Below, piece by piece: positions 34,462 through 44,826 of a stretch of DNA of 64,000 bases. This DNA comes from Enterobacterales bacterium CwR94 (lineage in GTDB: Bacteria; Pseudomonadota; Gammaproteobacteria; Enterobacterales; Enterobacteriaceae). The notes under the pieces were generated by a model, which saw nothing but the letters and a program-made list of their open reading frames with translations, was not told the DNA's origin and made no database searches. Each line of letters starts with the position of its first letter. The stretch's first letter is position 1. The position numbers and the translations under genes are program-made. The stretch lies in the NCBI GenBank assembly GCA_002837195.1, contig KZ478064.1, positions 232,050-296,049 on the forward strand, in the 5' to 3' direction.

Positions 34462-34500
34462 AGTCCTCTCCTCCTGAGTCAATTCAATAACCAGTGTCGT

Positions 34501-36213
34501 TTACTGCTTCAATTTCTGCAAATGCGCCTGGAACTGCTGGGCATTCATAAAGCCTGTTACGCGAGAGTGGGGGATTTCCCGTCCCTGCTGATCGAAAAAT
34601 AAAATCGTGGGCAAGCCCAGCACCTGCAACGATTGCAGCAGCGCAGCATCATCGGCGTTATTGGCCGTGACGTTGGCCTGGAGCAATTGCATCTCTTGCA
34701 GCGAGCTTTGCACGGCGGCATCGGTAAAGGTGTACTTCTCAAACTCTTTGCAGGCCACGCACCAGTCGGCATACAGATCTAACATCGTGATGCTCGCCTG
34801 GCTCTGGTGCAGCGCGTTTTGTACGTCTTGTGCGGTTTTAACGCTGGTGAAGCTAGTGTGTGAGACGGCGCTGGTGCTCACTGGAGCACCAAATACCCAC
34901 TCTTGCAGCGGTTTCGCCGCAATCAAGGCCGCCGCCAGGCATAAGAGCTGAATGGCACGTAGCCAGCCGCGGCGTGCCTGCATCAGGCTGACAAATGCCC
35001 AACCAAAGAACGCGACAGCCAGCAGGCTCCACAAACGCATCCCCCACAGATCGCCGATCACCCGCTCAAGCAGAAACACCGGCAGGGCGAGGATCACAAA
35101 GCCAAAGCCTTCTTTGACGGTTTGCATCCAGGCGCCGCTTTTGGGCAGCAGCTTGTTGCCAAACAGGGTGACCAGAATCAGCGGCAAACCCATCCCGAGG
35201 GCATACAGATACAGCGTGCCAGCGCCTGCGGCTAAATCACCGCTCTGGGCGATATATAACAAGATGGCGCTCAGCGGTGCGGTGGTGCAGGGCGAGCAAA
35301 TCAGGCCTGCCAATGCGCCCATCAAGAACACGCCAGGCAATGAGCCACCTTGCTGGCGATTGCTCCACAAGGTCAGGCGGGTTTGCAGCGATGCGGGTAG
35401 TTGCAGACTGAACAAACCAAACATGGAGAGTGCGAGCAGAACAAACAGCACCGAGAGACCAATCAATACCCACGGGTGTTGCAGGGCAGCCTGAAAACGC
35501 AAGCCTGCGGCGGCAACCACCAGACCCATCAGGGTATAAGTCAGGGCCATCCCCTGCACATAGACCATGGCGAGGGCAAAGAGCCGACCGGCGCTGTATT
35601 GGCGATTCCCGCCCAGGATAATGCCGGAGATCAGGGGATACATCGGCAGAACGCAGGGAGTAAAAGCAACACCAATGCCAATTAACAGCGCCCACAGTGG
35701 CGAAAAGGGCAGACCGCTGGCCTCGTTGGTGGGCGTTAAGGTCGGAGGAGCCGATGCGGGTGTGCTACTGGACGCGGCGACTGCACTGAGAGGAACAACC
35801 CGCGTCTCGGGGGGATAGCAAAATCCGGCTTCCGCACAGCCCTGATAGGTGACAGTGACGCTGGCGTTGTTATCGGCGCGCAGAAGCGTCAGCGGCAGTG
35901 ATAAATCTTGCGGATAAACCTCAGTTTTTCCAAAAAACTCATCTTCATGATCGGTGCCTTTAGGCAGTGAAACTGGCGCTAGCTGGGCATCTTTCGGCGT
36001 AAATTGAAACTGTTGGCGATAAAGATAATAGCCGGGTTTGACTTTCCAACTGAGCGTCAGCGTGTCTTGTTGTTGCTGGAAATCAAAGGCAAAAGCCTGA
36101 TTTACCGGTACAAATTGCGATGTGTTGTTTTGCGAAAAAAAGTTCGCACCCGCATAGCCGCTCAGTAACAGACTCAGCGCGAGGGTGATTATCGTAAGGA
36201 TGCGTGTAGCCAT
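34501..36213 (-). CDS. dsbD: DsbD, thiol:disulfide interchange protein
   Basis: The 570-residue protein carries electrons from thioredoxin in the cytoplasm to DsbC, DsbG and CcmG in the periplasm. A signal peptide is followed by the periplasmic alpha domain with '[13 protein letters not shown]'. Eight membrane spans follow, with the redox cysteines in '[14 protein letters not shown]' and '[14 protein letters not shown]'. The C-terminal thioredoxin-like gamma domain has WCVACK. All six expected cysteines are present. It overlaps the end of cutA by 25 nt, as in the E. coli cutA-dsbD arrangement, so the two are co-transcribed. Confidence 0.96.
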   Translation of the reverse strand: MATRILTIITLALSLLLSGYAGANFFSQNNTSQFVPVNQAFAFDFQQQQDTLTLSWKVKPGYYLYRQQFQFTPKDAQLAPVSLPKGTDHEDEFFGKTEVYPQDLSLPLTLLRADNNASVTVTYQGCAEAGFCYPPETRVVPLSAVAASSSTPASAPPTLTPTNEASGLPFSPLWALLIGIGVAFTPCVLPMYPLISGIILGGNRQYSAGRLFALAMVYVQGMALTYTLMGLVVAAAGLRFQAALQHPWVLIGLSVLFVLLALSMFGLFSLQLPASLQTRLTLWSNRQQGGSLPGVFLMGALAGLICSPCTTAPLSAILLYIAQSGDLAAGAGTLYLYALGMGLPLILVTLFGNKLLPKSGAWMQTVKEGFGFVILALPVFLLERVIGDLWGMRLWSLLAVAFFGWAFVSLMQARRGWLRAIQLLCLAAALIAAKPLQEWVFGAPVSTSAVSHTSFTSVKTAQDVQNALHQSQASITMLDLYADWCVACKEFEKYTFTDAAVQSSLQEMQLLQANVTANNADDAALLQSLQVLGLPTILFFDQQGREIPHSRVTGFMNAQQFQAHLQKLKQ

Positions 36214-36506
36214 GACAGGTATTCACTCTCTCCATGTTGTATGGGCAACACCAACAGTTCCGGTGTGTCGTAGGGGTGTGCCTCTTTTAGTAAAGTCAGT
36301 AAAGCATCTTGGTGTGCAACATCACTTTTCAGCAACATCTGCACTTCCTGGCTCTCTTCACGTTGCCCCTGCCAGACGTAAAGTGAGATGGCGCCAGGCA
36401 GGATCGTGACGCAGGCTGCCAACTGCGCATTCAGTGCGGCCGCTGCCAGTTGGCGCGCACAGGCTTCGTCGGGGGACGTACACAGCACCAAAATGGCGTC
36501 GGTCAT
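36189..36506 (-). CDS. cutA: CutA, divalent-cation tolerance protein
   Basis: The 105-residue protein is a small trimer-forming CutA1: '[18 protein letters not shown]', the '[18 protein letters not shown]' block, 'EVQMLLKSD' and the end block '[13 protein letters not shown]'. In E. coli, mutations in this locus alter copper tolerance. The ATG at 36506 has AAGGA eight bases upstream; an in-frame GTG two codons earlier is less likely. It is followed by the overlapping dsbD. Confidence 0.94.
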   Translation of the reverse strand: MTDAILVLCTSPDEACARQLAAAALNAQLAACVTILPGAISLYVWQGQREESQEVQMLLKSDVAHQDALLTLLKEAHPYDTPELLVLPIQHGESEYLSWLHASLR

Positions 36507-36524
36507 TGTCACGATCCTTACTCA

Positions 36525-37826
36525 TTACAGAATAATGTTGCCTAATACAAACCCAAATACGACCGACAGCGCAATAGCCACCACGCCAGGAATCAGGAAT
36601 GGATGATTAAAAACGTATTTGCCAATGCGTGTCGATCCCGTGTCATCCATCTCCACGGCAGCCAGCAGTGTAGGATAGGTGGGCAGTACAAACAGTGCAG
36701 AAACGGCGGCAAATGAGGCGACAGCCGTCACGGGGGAGACACCGAGCATTAAGGCCGCAGGCAGCAGCGCTTTGGTGGTGGCCGCTTGTGAGTAAAGCAG
36801 CGTAGAGGCAAAAAACAGCACCAGCGCCAGCATCCACGGATAGCTTTGTAGCAACTCTCCCGCAGCGCCCTGAATTTCACCAATGTGTGCTTTCACAAAG
36901 GTATCGCCCAGCCAGGCAACGCCCATCACACAAATACAGGCGCTCATACCCGATTTAAACGTACTGGCAGAAAGAATCTCACCGGTATCCACCTTACACG
37001 TCAGACAAATCAAGGTGGCAATGGTCAGCATAAACACCACAATCGCTTCGTTGCGCGGCAGCACGGGGTTTTGAATCAGACCCACCGCATCGCTAATGGC
37101 GGTGGCATAGCCCACTACCGCGACAATGCCGACCAAAAACAGCATAACTGACAGCTTCGCGCCGGGTTTTTCCTGATACACGCTTTCCCCGCGCAGGGTC
37201 ACTTCACCTTTTGCCAGACGCGCCTGATAAACTTCGTCATCTTTTAGCTCTTTGCCCAGGAAGTTAGTGACCAATGCGGCGATAAAAATGGCTGCCATGG
37301 TGGAGGGGATTGCCACGGCCAGTAAGGCGATATAGCTGATACCGCGCGGTTCCATCACGCCAGCCATAAACACCACGGCGGCAGAAATCGGCGAGGCCGT
37401 AATGGCAATTTGCGATGACACCACGGCAATCGAGAGTGGGCGAGAAGGGCGGACGCCTTGCTCTTTTGCCACCTCGGCAATCACGGGTAGCGTGGAAAAC
37501 GCCGTGTGACCAGTGCCTGCCAGCAGCGTCATGACATAGGTCACCAGCGGTGCCAGGAAGGTGACGTAGCGTGGATGCCGACGCAGCAGGCGCTCGGCCA
37601 AACTCACCAGGTAATCCATTCCCCCGGCAATTTGCATGGCAGCGATCGCGGCGATCACCGCCATAATGATTTCAATGACGTCGAAAGGAATGGCGCCTGG
37701 CGGCACCTGGAATCCCAGCGTTAACACCAATACGCCTAAGCCACCGGCAAAGCCGATCCCGATGCCGCCTAAGCGCGCGCCGAGATAGATAGCCAACAGC
37801 ACTACCAACAGTTCAACCACCACCAT
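36525..37826 (-). CDS. dcuA: DcuA, anaerobic C4-dicarboxylate transporter
   Basis: The 433-residue inner-membrane protein exchanges C4-dicarboxylates such as aspartate, fumarate and succinate. The length equals that of E. coli DcuA, and blocks such as 'LGARLGGIGIGFAGGLGVLV', 'IAITASPISAAVVFMAGVME', 'ACICVMGVAWLGDTFV' and 'ASFAAVSALFVLPTYPTLLA' are near-identical to it and less like DcuB. It is the second gene after aspA, which turns aspartate into the fumarate it handles. A partial terminator lies in between. Fumarate reductase genes are not found near epmA, where E. coli has them. Confidence 0.95.
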   Translation of the reverse strand: MVVVELLVVLLAIYLGARLGGIGIGFAGGLGVLVLTLGFQVPPGAIPFDVIEIIMAVIAAIAAMQIAGGMDYLVSLAERLLRRHPRYVTFLAPLVTYVMTLLAGTGHTAFSTLPVIAEVAKEQGVRPSRPLSIAVVSSQIAITASPISAAVVFMAGVMEPRGISYIALLAVAIPSTMAAIFIAALVTNFLGKELKDDEVYQARLAKGEVTLRGESVYQEKPGAKLSVMLFLVGIVAVVGYATAISDAVGLIQNPVLPRNEAIVVFMLTIATLICLTCKVDTGEILSASTFKSGMSACICVMGVAWLGDTFVKAHIGEIQGAAGELLQSYPWMLALVLFFASTLLYSQAATTKALLPAALMLGVSPVTAVASFAAVSALFVLPTYPTLLAAVEMDDTGSTRIGKYVFNHPFLIPGVVAIALSVVFGFVLGNIIL

Positions 37827-37851
37827 TCCCGTTCTCCTTGAGATATAAAAA

Positions 37852-37880
37852 CAAAAAAGGCACGTCGGTTGACGTGCCTT
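37852..37880 (-). terminator. Terminator between aspA and dcuA
   Basis: On the minus strand AAGGCACGTC pairs with GACGTGCCTT (loop AACC), followed by a T-run. It lies after aspA and before dcuA, so dcuA is probably expressed partly by readthrough and partly from its own promoter. Confidence 0.85.
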
Positions 37881-37900
37881 AAGGCTAGCTGAAAGCCGGA

Positions 37901-39337
37901 TTACTGTTCGTTTTCATCCGTATAGCGTTTTGCTTTATAGGCTGGATGTTTTAAGTTCTCAACGGAGAAGATATCGTCCAGCTCAGCTTCAGTCAGCAGG
38001 CCGCGCTCCAGCACCACTTCGCGTACGCTTTTTCCGGTTTCGGCACAAATCTTCCCAACAATGTCGCCATTATGGTGACCAATGTAGGGATTGAGATAGG
38101 TAACGATACCAATGGAGTTAAAGACGTAGGCTTCGCAAACGGCTTTGTTCGCGGTGATGCCATTGACACATTTTTCCAGCAGATTGTAACAGGCGTTGGT
38201 AAGAATGTGGATGGATTCGAACAAAGCTTGACCTATGACAGGTTCCATCACATTTAATTGCAATTGACCGGCTTCTGACGCCATGGTGACCGTGATGTCA
38301 TTGCCAATCACTTTGAAACAGACCTGATTAACCACTTCCGGCACTACCGGATTGACTTTGGCTGGCATGATGGAAGAGCCGGCTTGCAGCTCTGGCAAAT
38401 TGATTTCGTTCAAACCCGCACGCGGGCCAGAGGAAAGCAGGCGCAGGTCATTACAAATCTTCGACAGCTTCACCGCCAGACGTTTCAGTGCGCTATGCAC
38501 CATCACATAGGCGCCGCAGTCAGAGGTGGCTTCAATCAAATCTTCGGCAGGCACGACCGGCAAGTTACTGACTTCCGCCAGCTTTTGCACAGCCAGTTGC
38601 TGATAGCCGTCTGGTGTGTTCAGGCGCGTACCAATCGCGGTCGCACCAAGATTCACTTCCAGCAGGAGATCTGCCGTGCGTGTAATGTTTTTAATTTCTT
38701 CATTAATCAACACGGTAAAGGCGTGGAATTCCTGTCCCAGCGTCATGGGAACAGCATCCTGTAACTGGGTACGGCCCATTTTCAGGATGTTATCGAACTC
38801 AACGGCTTTTTTCTGGAAACCGTCACCGAGTTGGGCAATGCCATCCAGCAATTTTAAAATCGAGCTGTAAACGGCGATGCGGAATCCGGTGGGATAAGCG
38901 TCATTGGTCGACTGACACTTATTCACGTGATCGTTGGGGTTCAGGAACTGGTATTCACCTTTTTGGTGGCCCATCAGTTCTAAACCAATATTGGCCAGTA
39001 CTTCATTGGTGTTCATGTTCACCGAGGTGCCTGCGCCGCCCTGATAAACATCAACCGGGAATTGATCCATGCATTTGCCATTGTTCAGCACCTCATCACA
39101 GGCCTGAATGATGGCATTGGCAACGTTACGCGGAATGGTTTGAAGCTCCTTATTCGCCATTGCCGCTGCTTTTTTCACCATAACCATACCGCGCACAAAC
39201 TCAGGGATATCACTAATTTTGCTGCTGCTGATATAGAAGTTTTCAATCGCACGCAGAGTATGAACACCGTAGTACGCATCCGCGGGGACTTCACGCATGC
39301 CTAACAGGTCTTCTTCGATACGAATGTTGTTTGCCAT
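37901..39337 (-). CDS. aspA: AspA, aspartate ammonia-lyase
   Basis: The 478-residue protein releases ammonia from aspartate to give fumarate. It has the fumarase/aspartase signature [11 protein letters not shown], whose Ser lies on the mobile catalytic loop, the '[11 protein letters not shown]'-type region (here [11 protein letters not shown]) and '[14 protein letters not shown]'. It is nearly identical to the E. coli enzyme. One visible difference is '[11 protein letters not shown]', where E. coli has G before LNTP. A symmetric element ATCAC-N7-GTGAT at 39367-39383, just upstream, could be part of a regulatory site, but its spacing does not fit a normal CRP box. Confidence 0.97.
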   Translation of the reverse strand: MANNIRIEEDLLGMREVPADAYYGVHTLRAIENFYISSSKISDIPEFVRGMVMVKKAAAMANKELQTIPRNVANAIIQACDEVLNNGKCMDQFPVDVYQGGAGTSVNMNTNEVLANIGLELMGHQKGEYQFLNPNDHVNKCQSTNDAYPTGFRIAVYSSILKLLDGIAQLGDGFQKKAVEFDNILKMGRTQLQDAVPMTLGQEFHAFTVLINEEIKNITRTADLLLEVNLGATAIGTRLNTPDGYQQLAVQKLAEVSNLPVVPAEDLIEATSDCGAYVMVHSALKRLAVKLSKICNDLRLLSSGPRAGLNEINLPELQAGSSIMPAKVNPVVPEVVNQVCFKVIGNDITVTMASEAGQLQLNVMEPVIGQALFESIHILTNACYNLLEKCVNGITANKAVCEAYVFNSIGIVTYLNPYIGHHNGDIVGKICAETGKSVREVVLERGLLTEAELDDIFSVENLKHPAYKAKRYTDENEQ

Positions 39338-39673
39338 GGGAACCTTCTTGTTATTGCGATGATGTTATCACTATGAATGTGATTATTTTGCCGTAGATTG
39401 CCAGCGCCGACATATTATCCGTCATCAGCCTGGCGAGCGTGATCATATGCTGTTATGACAGAAATGCCTCTAGCCAGATCACTATCCTGACATTTCAGGC
39501 GCGCACCTTCTTGGTGATTTGTGATCCTGCTCTCAATTTTAAGCCTAACCGATTTTTTCCGCAGGAACGGTTGAAAAAGTCGGCTAACGGGCCCATTACT
39601 GTTTTTTAAGAAAAGGTGTACCCCATTCTTGTCGTGGTCATACGGACGGCGACATCGCAAAGAGGAGACTACG
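39338..39673. other. aspA-fxsA divergent intergenic region
   Basis: The 336-bp gap between divergent genes holds the promoters of aspA (left part) and fxsA (right part). Apart from the ATCAC/GTGAT element near 39367-39383 I see no clear operator. No gene is supported here. Confidence 0.5.
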
Positions 39674-40132
39674 GTGCGTTGGTTACCGTTTGTGTTGTTT
39701 TTCGCATTGGCCTGGCTAGAGATTTCGCTGTTTATTCAGGTGGCCCATGTGATTGGCGTGTTTCTCACGCTGATTTTAGTGATCCTCAGTTCGGTGTTAG
39801 GGATTTCGCTGGTGAAGAACCAGGGCATGAAAAACTTCATGCTGATGCAGGAAAAAATGGCCCGCAATGAAAGCCCCGCCGCTGAAATGGTGAAAAGTGT
39901 TTCCCTGATTTTGGCGGGCTTCTTACTGTTAGTGCCGGGCTTCTTTACTGATTTTCTCGGCCTGTTGCTGCTGCTCCCTCCGGTGCAAAAGCACCTGACG
40001 GTGAAACTGATGCCGCATTTACGCGTTTGGCGCGGTGGCGGCAATGCTCCAGCCGGTGATGTGTTTGAAGGTGAGTATGAGCGTCGCGACAGCGATCGGC
40101 TTGAACATCGTGACGATCGGGATGACCGCTAA
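39674..40132 (+). CDS. fxsA: FxsA, membrane protein
   Basis: The 152-residue protein matches FxsA, whose overproduction relieves exclusion of phage T7 by the F plasmid in E. coli. It has three or four membrane spans, with conserved 'EISLFIQVAHVIGVFLTL', 'NPAAEM'-type (here SPAAEMVKSVSLILAG) and 'LLLLLPPVQKHLTVKLMPH' blocks, and a charged D/R tail. The GTG at 39674 is chosen because AGAGGAG precedes it and E. coli FxsA starts MRWLPF at this point. A terminator follows directly. The E. coli neighbour yjeH is missing. Confidence 0.93.
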   Translation: MRWLPFVLFFALAWLEISLFIQVAHVIGVFLTLILVILSSVLGISLVKNQGMKNFMLMQEKMARNESPAAEMVKSVSLILAGFLLLVPGFFTDFLGLLLLLPPVQKHLTVKLMPHLRVWRGGGNAPAGDVFEGEYERRDSDRLEHRDDRDDR

Positions 40133-40146
40133 GCCTGATCTTCTTA

Positions 40147-40174
40147 AACCCTCCCCTATGGTGGAGGGTTTTTT
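40147..40174 (+). terminator. Terminator of fxsA
   Basis: AACCCTCC (40147-40154) pairs with GGAGGGTT (40163-40170) and is followed by six T in all. It separates fxsA from the heat-shock promoter of groS. Confidence 0.85.
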
Positions 40175-40236
40175 ATGCCCCACCCGCACAAATTTGCAGC
40201 AATCCCACCCAAAAAGAAAAAATTTAACTTTTTCCC

Positions 40237-40265
40237 CTTGAAAGGCGTTGGGACTGTCCCTATCT
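40237..40265 (+). promoter_or_regulatory. Sigma-32 (heat-shock) promoter of groS-groL
   Basis: CTTGAAA (40237-40243) and CCCTATCT (40258-40265) are separated by 14 bp. This fits the RpoH consensus (CTTGAAA, then CCCCATnT) and corresponds to the known groE promoter of E. coli. It lies about 75 bp before the groS start. Confidence 0.85.
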
Positions 40266-40313
40266 CTTCTTGCACGAAGCTGGCAACAACCGCTGGCGTC
40301 ATCCCAAAACTGA

Positions 40314-40634
<321 letters not shown>

Positions 40635-40672
40635 TCTACGCCGCACTAATCACTGAACGAAAACGAATTTAA

Positions 40673-42334
<1,662 letters not shown>

Positions 42335-42380
42335 TGCCCTGACTGCCTCTTTCGTTGCTAACGAAAGTGCAGAAACAGAA

Positions 42381-42409
42381 AACCCCTCGCAATAGCGAGG
42401 GGTTTTTTT
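42381..42409 (+). terminator. Terminator of the groS-groL operon
   Basis: A 10-bp stem AACCCCTCGC/GCGAGGGGTT with loop AATA is followed by a T-run, 46 bp after the groL stop codon. Confidence 0.92.
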
Positions 42410-42525
42410 ATGTTTGCGGTACAAGTGCAACAATCGACAAACCCAGGCTTAACTGTCATTTTTCTTTTGCGAATGAAAAGGGTATAAGTAGGGTCGCATA
42501 ATAATTTAACCAAATGGGGAAGAGC

Positions 42526-42870
42526 ATGCGCGTTCACCTGGTAGGACTTTCTCTGGCTGCCCTGCTGTTAGCAGGTTGTAGTACGCATCATGAACTGAGT
42601 GCGTCGGGTCAGAGTGTGACGTTTACGGATAAAGCACCGGGCAGCGAGTGCCAGCTTCTGGGCGATATCACTGGCTCGCAAAGCAACTGGCTGACTGGCG
42701 CGGGCGGCGAAGGCAGCTCCTTGCGCGGCGCAGCAAACGATTTGCGTAACCGTGCAGCGGCCATGGGCGGCAATGTGATTTATGGCGCGGTCAGCCCAAC
42801 AGAAAACTTCTGGTCGAGCTTTGTGCCTGTCGACAGCAAAATGACGGGCCAGGTGTATAAGTGCCCCTAA
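42526..42870 (+). CDS. yjeI: YjeI, DUF4156 outer-membrane-type lipoprotein
   Basis: The 114-residue product has a lipoprotein signal with lipobox LLAGC and the DUF4156 body: 'GSECQLLGDITGSQSNW', 'LRGAANDLRNRAAAMGGNVI' and the C-terminal GQVYKCP. It matches E. coli YjeI in length and position after groL. The ATG at 42526 is preferred over one four codons upstream because of the GGGGAAGAG before it. The function is unknown. Confidence 0.9.
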   Translation: MRVHLVGLSLAALLLAGCSTHHELSASGQSVTFTDKAPGSECQLLGDITGSQSNWLTGAGGEGSSLRGAANDLRNRAAAMGGNVIYGAVSPTENFWSSFVPVDSKMTGQVYKCP

Positions 42871-42894
42871 GGCCACACCGGTTTTCCTGAAAGA

Positions 42895-42926
42895 AAAGGC
42901 CCTCCATTATTGCGAGGGCCTTTTTT
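42895..42926 (+). terminator. Terminator of yjeI
   Basis: AAAGGCCCTC pairs with GAGGGCCTTT around a 9-nt loop and is followed by T's, 25 bp after yjeI. Confidence 0.88.
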
Positions 42927-42989
42927 ATTTCAGCGATGTACCTGTACCTGAAGTGGCCCCGCAGGATAAGCGCTCTGACGCTGAGGGAC

Positions 42990-43370
42990 TTACTGGCAGT
43001 GTTCAGATATTTTCACCTGAGCGGCGGAAAAAATGTTCTCATTTGTAGAGGAAAATACCGCAATGCCTTTGATGGATGTTCCTGCTGCTAACGTATTGGT
43101 CATCAACTTTTCGTCGAGAGTATCGAGTTGTAGCTCTGTCTTGTCATGCAGGTAGGCCTTGAGGCAGCGTTTTGATAAATCAATGCTTTTGTCAGCTAAG
43201 TTCGCTAATGTCACCTCAAAAGTCCTTGTATACGCACTATTATCGCCAATTGACATGGAGCCTTGAGATTTCTCGGTCGCGAACACGGCAATATCTGCAG
43301 GTGCTTTAGCACTGACAGAGAAAGAGGATGCGAGCATCGCAAGAACAATAAATACGTGAGAAGACTTCAT
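42990..43370 (-). CDS. DUF4354-type periplasmic protein
   Basis: The 126-residue protein has a clear signal peptide (FIVLAMLASSFSVSA, cleavage before KAPADI) and a beta-rich body with two cysteines (SKRCLKAY and the terminal EHCQ), which could form a disulfide. The 'TRTFEVTLANLADKSIDLSK' and 'LAAGTSIKGIAVFSS' stretches fit the DUF4354 family of small periplasmic proteins with no known function. It stands alone, convergent with yjeI. It is not part of the E. coli order at this place. Confidence 0.6.
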   Translation of the reverse strand: MKSSHVFIVLAMLASSFSVSAKAPADIAVFATEKSQGSMSIGDNSAYTRTFEVTLANLADKSIDLSKRCLKAYLHDKTELQLDTLDEKLMTNTLAAGTSIKGIAVFSSTNENIFSAAQVKISEHCQ

Positions 43371-43827
43371 TGTTTGTCCTTAATTAACATTGAACGGGTG
43401 ATTTGCATTTTATTAAGCAGGCGAATTATTAAGGTACCTTGCTAAGGTTAAACAAAGAATAAATATCCTTGCCAGCTTCTTTTTTACAGCACAAGTGATA
43501 TTGACATGGTTAATCGATAAGAAGTTCATCATTGCTGATGCTGAATGCGTTTATTTACAAATGTAGAGCACGAATAAGCGCATTACCTTTACAGGTAAAA
43601 CGAATCATCAATGAAAATGAAATAGACTCGCATTGTTGGGCTGGTTTTGTCAGGAAAGACTGGCGTCTTAGCGTTAACCATCGTTGATCATTACATTTCA
43701 ATAAATAGCCGCTATCACTTTCAGTAAGTGAAATAAAAAAGTAAACCCTCTGTTTCCATATTGATTCTGATAGTGGGGACAGGGTTATTATTCTCGGCGA
43801 GCAAGATAATCCATTGAGGAAATAAAA
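43371..43827. other. Divergent intergenic region, 457 bp
   Basis: This A+T-rich region lies between two divergent genes for exported proteins and should contain both promoters. A small hairpin (CACTT/AAGTG, near 43716) occurs, but I see no gene and no known operator. Confidence 0.45.
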
Positions 43828-44106
43828 ATGAAAATGAAAATGAAAACAACCGTACTGGCATTGGTTTTGGCTTCCGCTTCTTTCTCTGCTTTTTCTGCAC
43901 AGGAAGTCGCACGAGATAAAACCCGTTATTTACAACCACAAGAACGTATTTCTGTTTCTGGCATGTCGACGGCCAAAGAGGTCACCGACTATTTTCACAA
44001 TAAAGCGCAGGCATCCGGTGTTGATCATTATGCGATAACCAGGGTGTCGGTGTTAGGAAAAGGCAGTTTATGGAGTGGTAATGCCGTCTTGTTTAAAAAT
44101 CAATGA
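43828..44106 (+). CDS. DUF1471 (YdgH/BhsA/McbA-type) periplasmic protein
   Basis: The 92-residue protein has a signal peptide ending in FSAFSA and the DUF1471 fold: 'RISVSGMSTAKEVTDYF', 'KAQASGVDHYAITRV' and the final strand GNAVLF. Family members such as BhsA and McbA are stress-induced envelope proteins that affect biofilm and permeability in E. coli. Three ATG codons stand in a row at the start (ATGAAAATGAAAATGAAA); the first is best placed after TTGAGGAA. It is a single gene with its own region on both sides. Confidence 0.75.
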   Translation: MKMKMKTTVLALVLASASFSAFSAQEVARDKTRYLQPQERISVSGMSTAKEVTDYFHNKAQASGVDHYAITRVSVLGKGSLWSGNAVLFKNQ

Positions 44107-44252
44107 TGCTTACAGGCAGCCACAAGGATGTGGCACCCGCCACGTTTGGCAGATGACTCGCGGTGGAATAGAGGGTGGGCGGAGAGACGCTGGGAGAGCA
44201 AGGTGCGGGAAAGGAGAGGGCATCCTGATAACGAGGACGCCCACAGGGTGTT

Positions 44253-44684
44253 TTACTTCATTGATGCCAGGTCAGCACGTGCCTGGTTCAGCTTCTGCTG
44301 TGCATCACGCAGGTCGGCTTGTTTCTCTGCCAGCTTACGTTGGTACTTGGCAATCTTTTCACGATCGCCCTTTGCGGTGGCTTTACGCAGATCGTTTTGC
44401 GCATCGCGGATATCTTCTTGTTTATCGGCCACTTTCTTTTCCAGCTTACGGATGTCTTTTTGAATATCCGCTTTAACGCTGCCTGGCGTGCAGTGGGCGT
44501 TAACTTCCGCCAGTGCCTGACGCAGACCCGCCACTTTCGCGCTGTTGCCATATTGCTGTGCGTAACGGATTTCAGATTCCAGCGCACTGCGTTTAGCGGC
44601 ACAGTCCTGAGCGGCATGAGCGGAACCCATGGCAGCGGTCAGGGCAGCGGCAACAGAGAGTGCAGTAATGATCTTTTTCATGGG
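44253..44684 (-). CDS. DUF1090 (YqjC-type) periplasmic coiled-coil protein
   Basis: The 143-residue protein has a signal peptide (MKKIITALSVAAALTAAMGS, cleavage at AHA/AQD). Its body is two parts: a short region with two cysteines (QDCAAKRSALE and NAHCTPG) and a long charged coiled coil with repeats of K/E/D and Q (about 70-143). This matches DUF1090, the YqjC family. AGGACGACCCC precedes the ATG; a start 12 codons upstream lacks the signal peptide layout. The role is unknown; related genes belong to the envelope. Confidence 0.75.
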   Translation of the reverse strand, partial: PMKKIITALSVAAALTAAMGSAHAAQDCAAKRSALESEIRYAQQYGNSAKVAGLRQALAEVNAHCTPGSVKADIQKDIRKLEKKVADKQEDIRDAQNDLRKATAKGDREKIAKYQRKLAEKQADLRDAQQKLNQARADLASMK

Positions 44685-44826
44685 GTCGTCCTTTTCATTG
44701 AGTCGGATTGGAATCACCACCTCGACGATTCCGTTGATGCGCAGAGTACGGCGATCGCGATGTGCTCACAATCGGACGCCGCCGCCAGCACCCTGTAGGA
44801 CGGGCTTCAATGCATGTAGTCCGTTA

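Noticed and set aside
39362..39388. CRP or FNR site upstream of aspA
   Set aside because: ATCAC-N7-GTGAT is symmetric but is the reverse of the CRP half-site order with the wrong spacing, and does not fit TTGAT-N4-ATCAA. Kept only as a remark.
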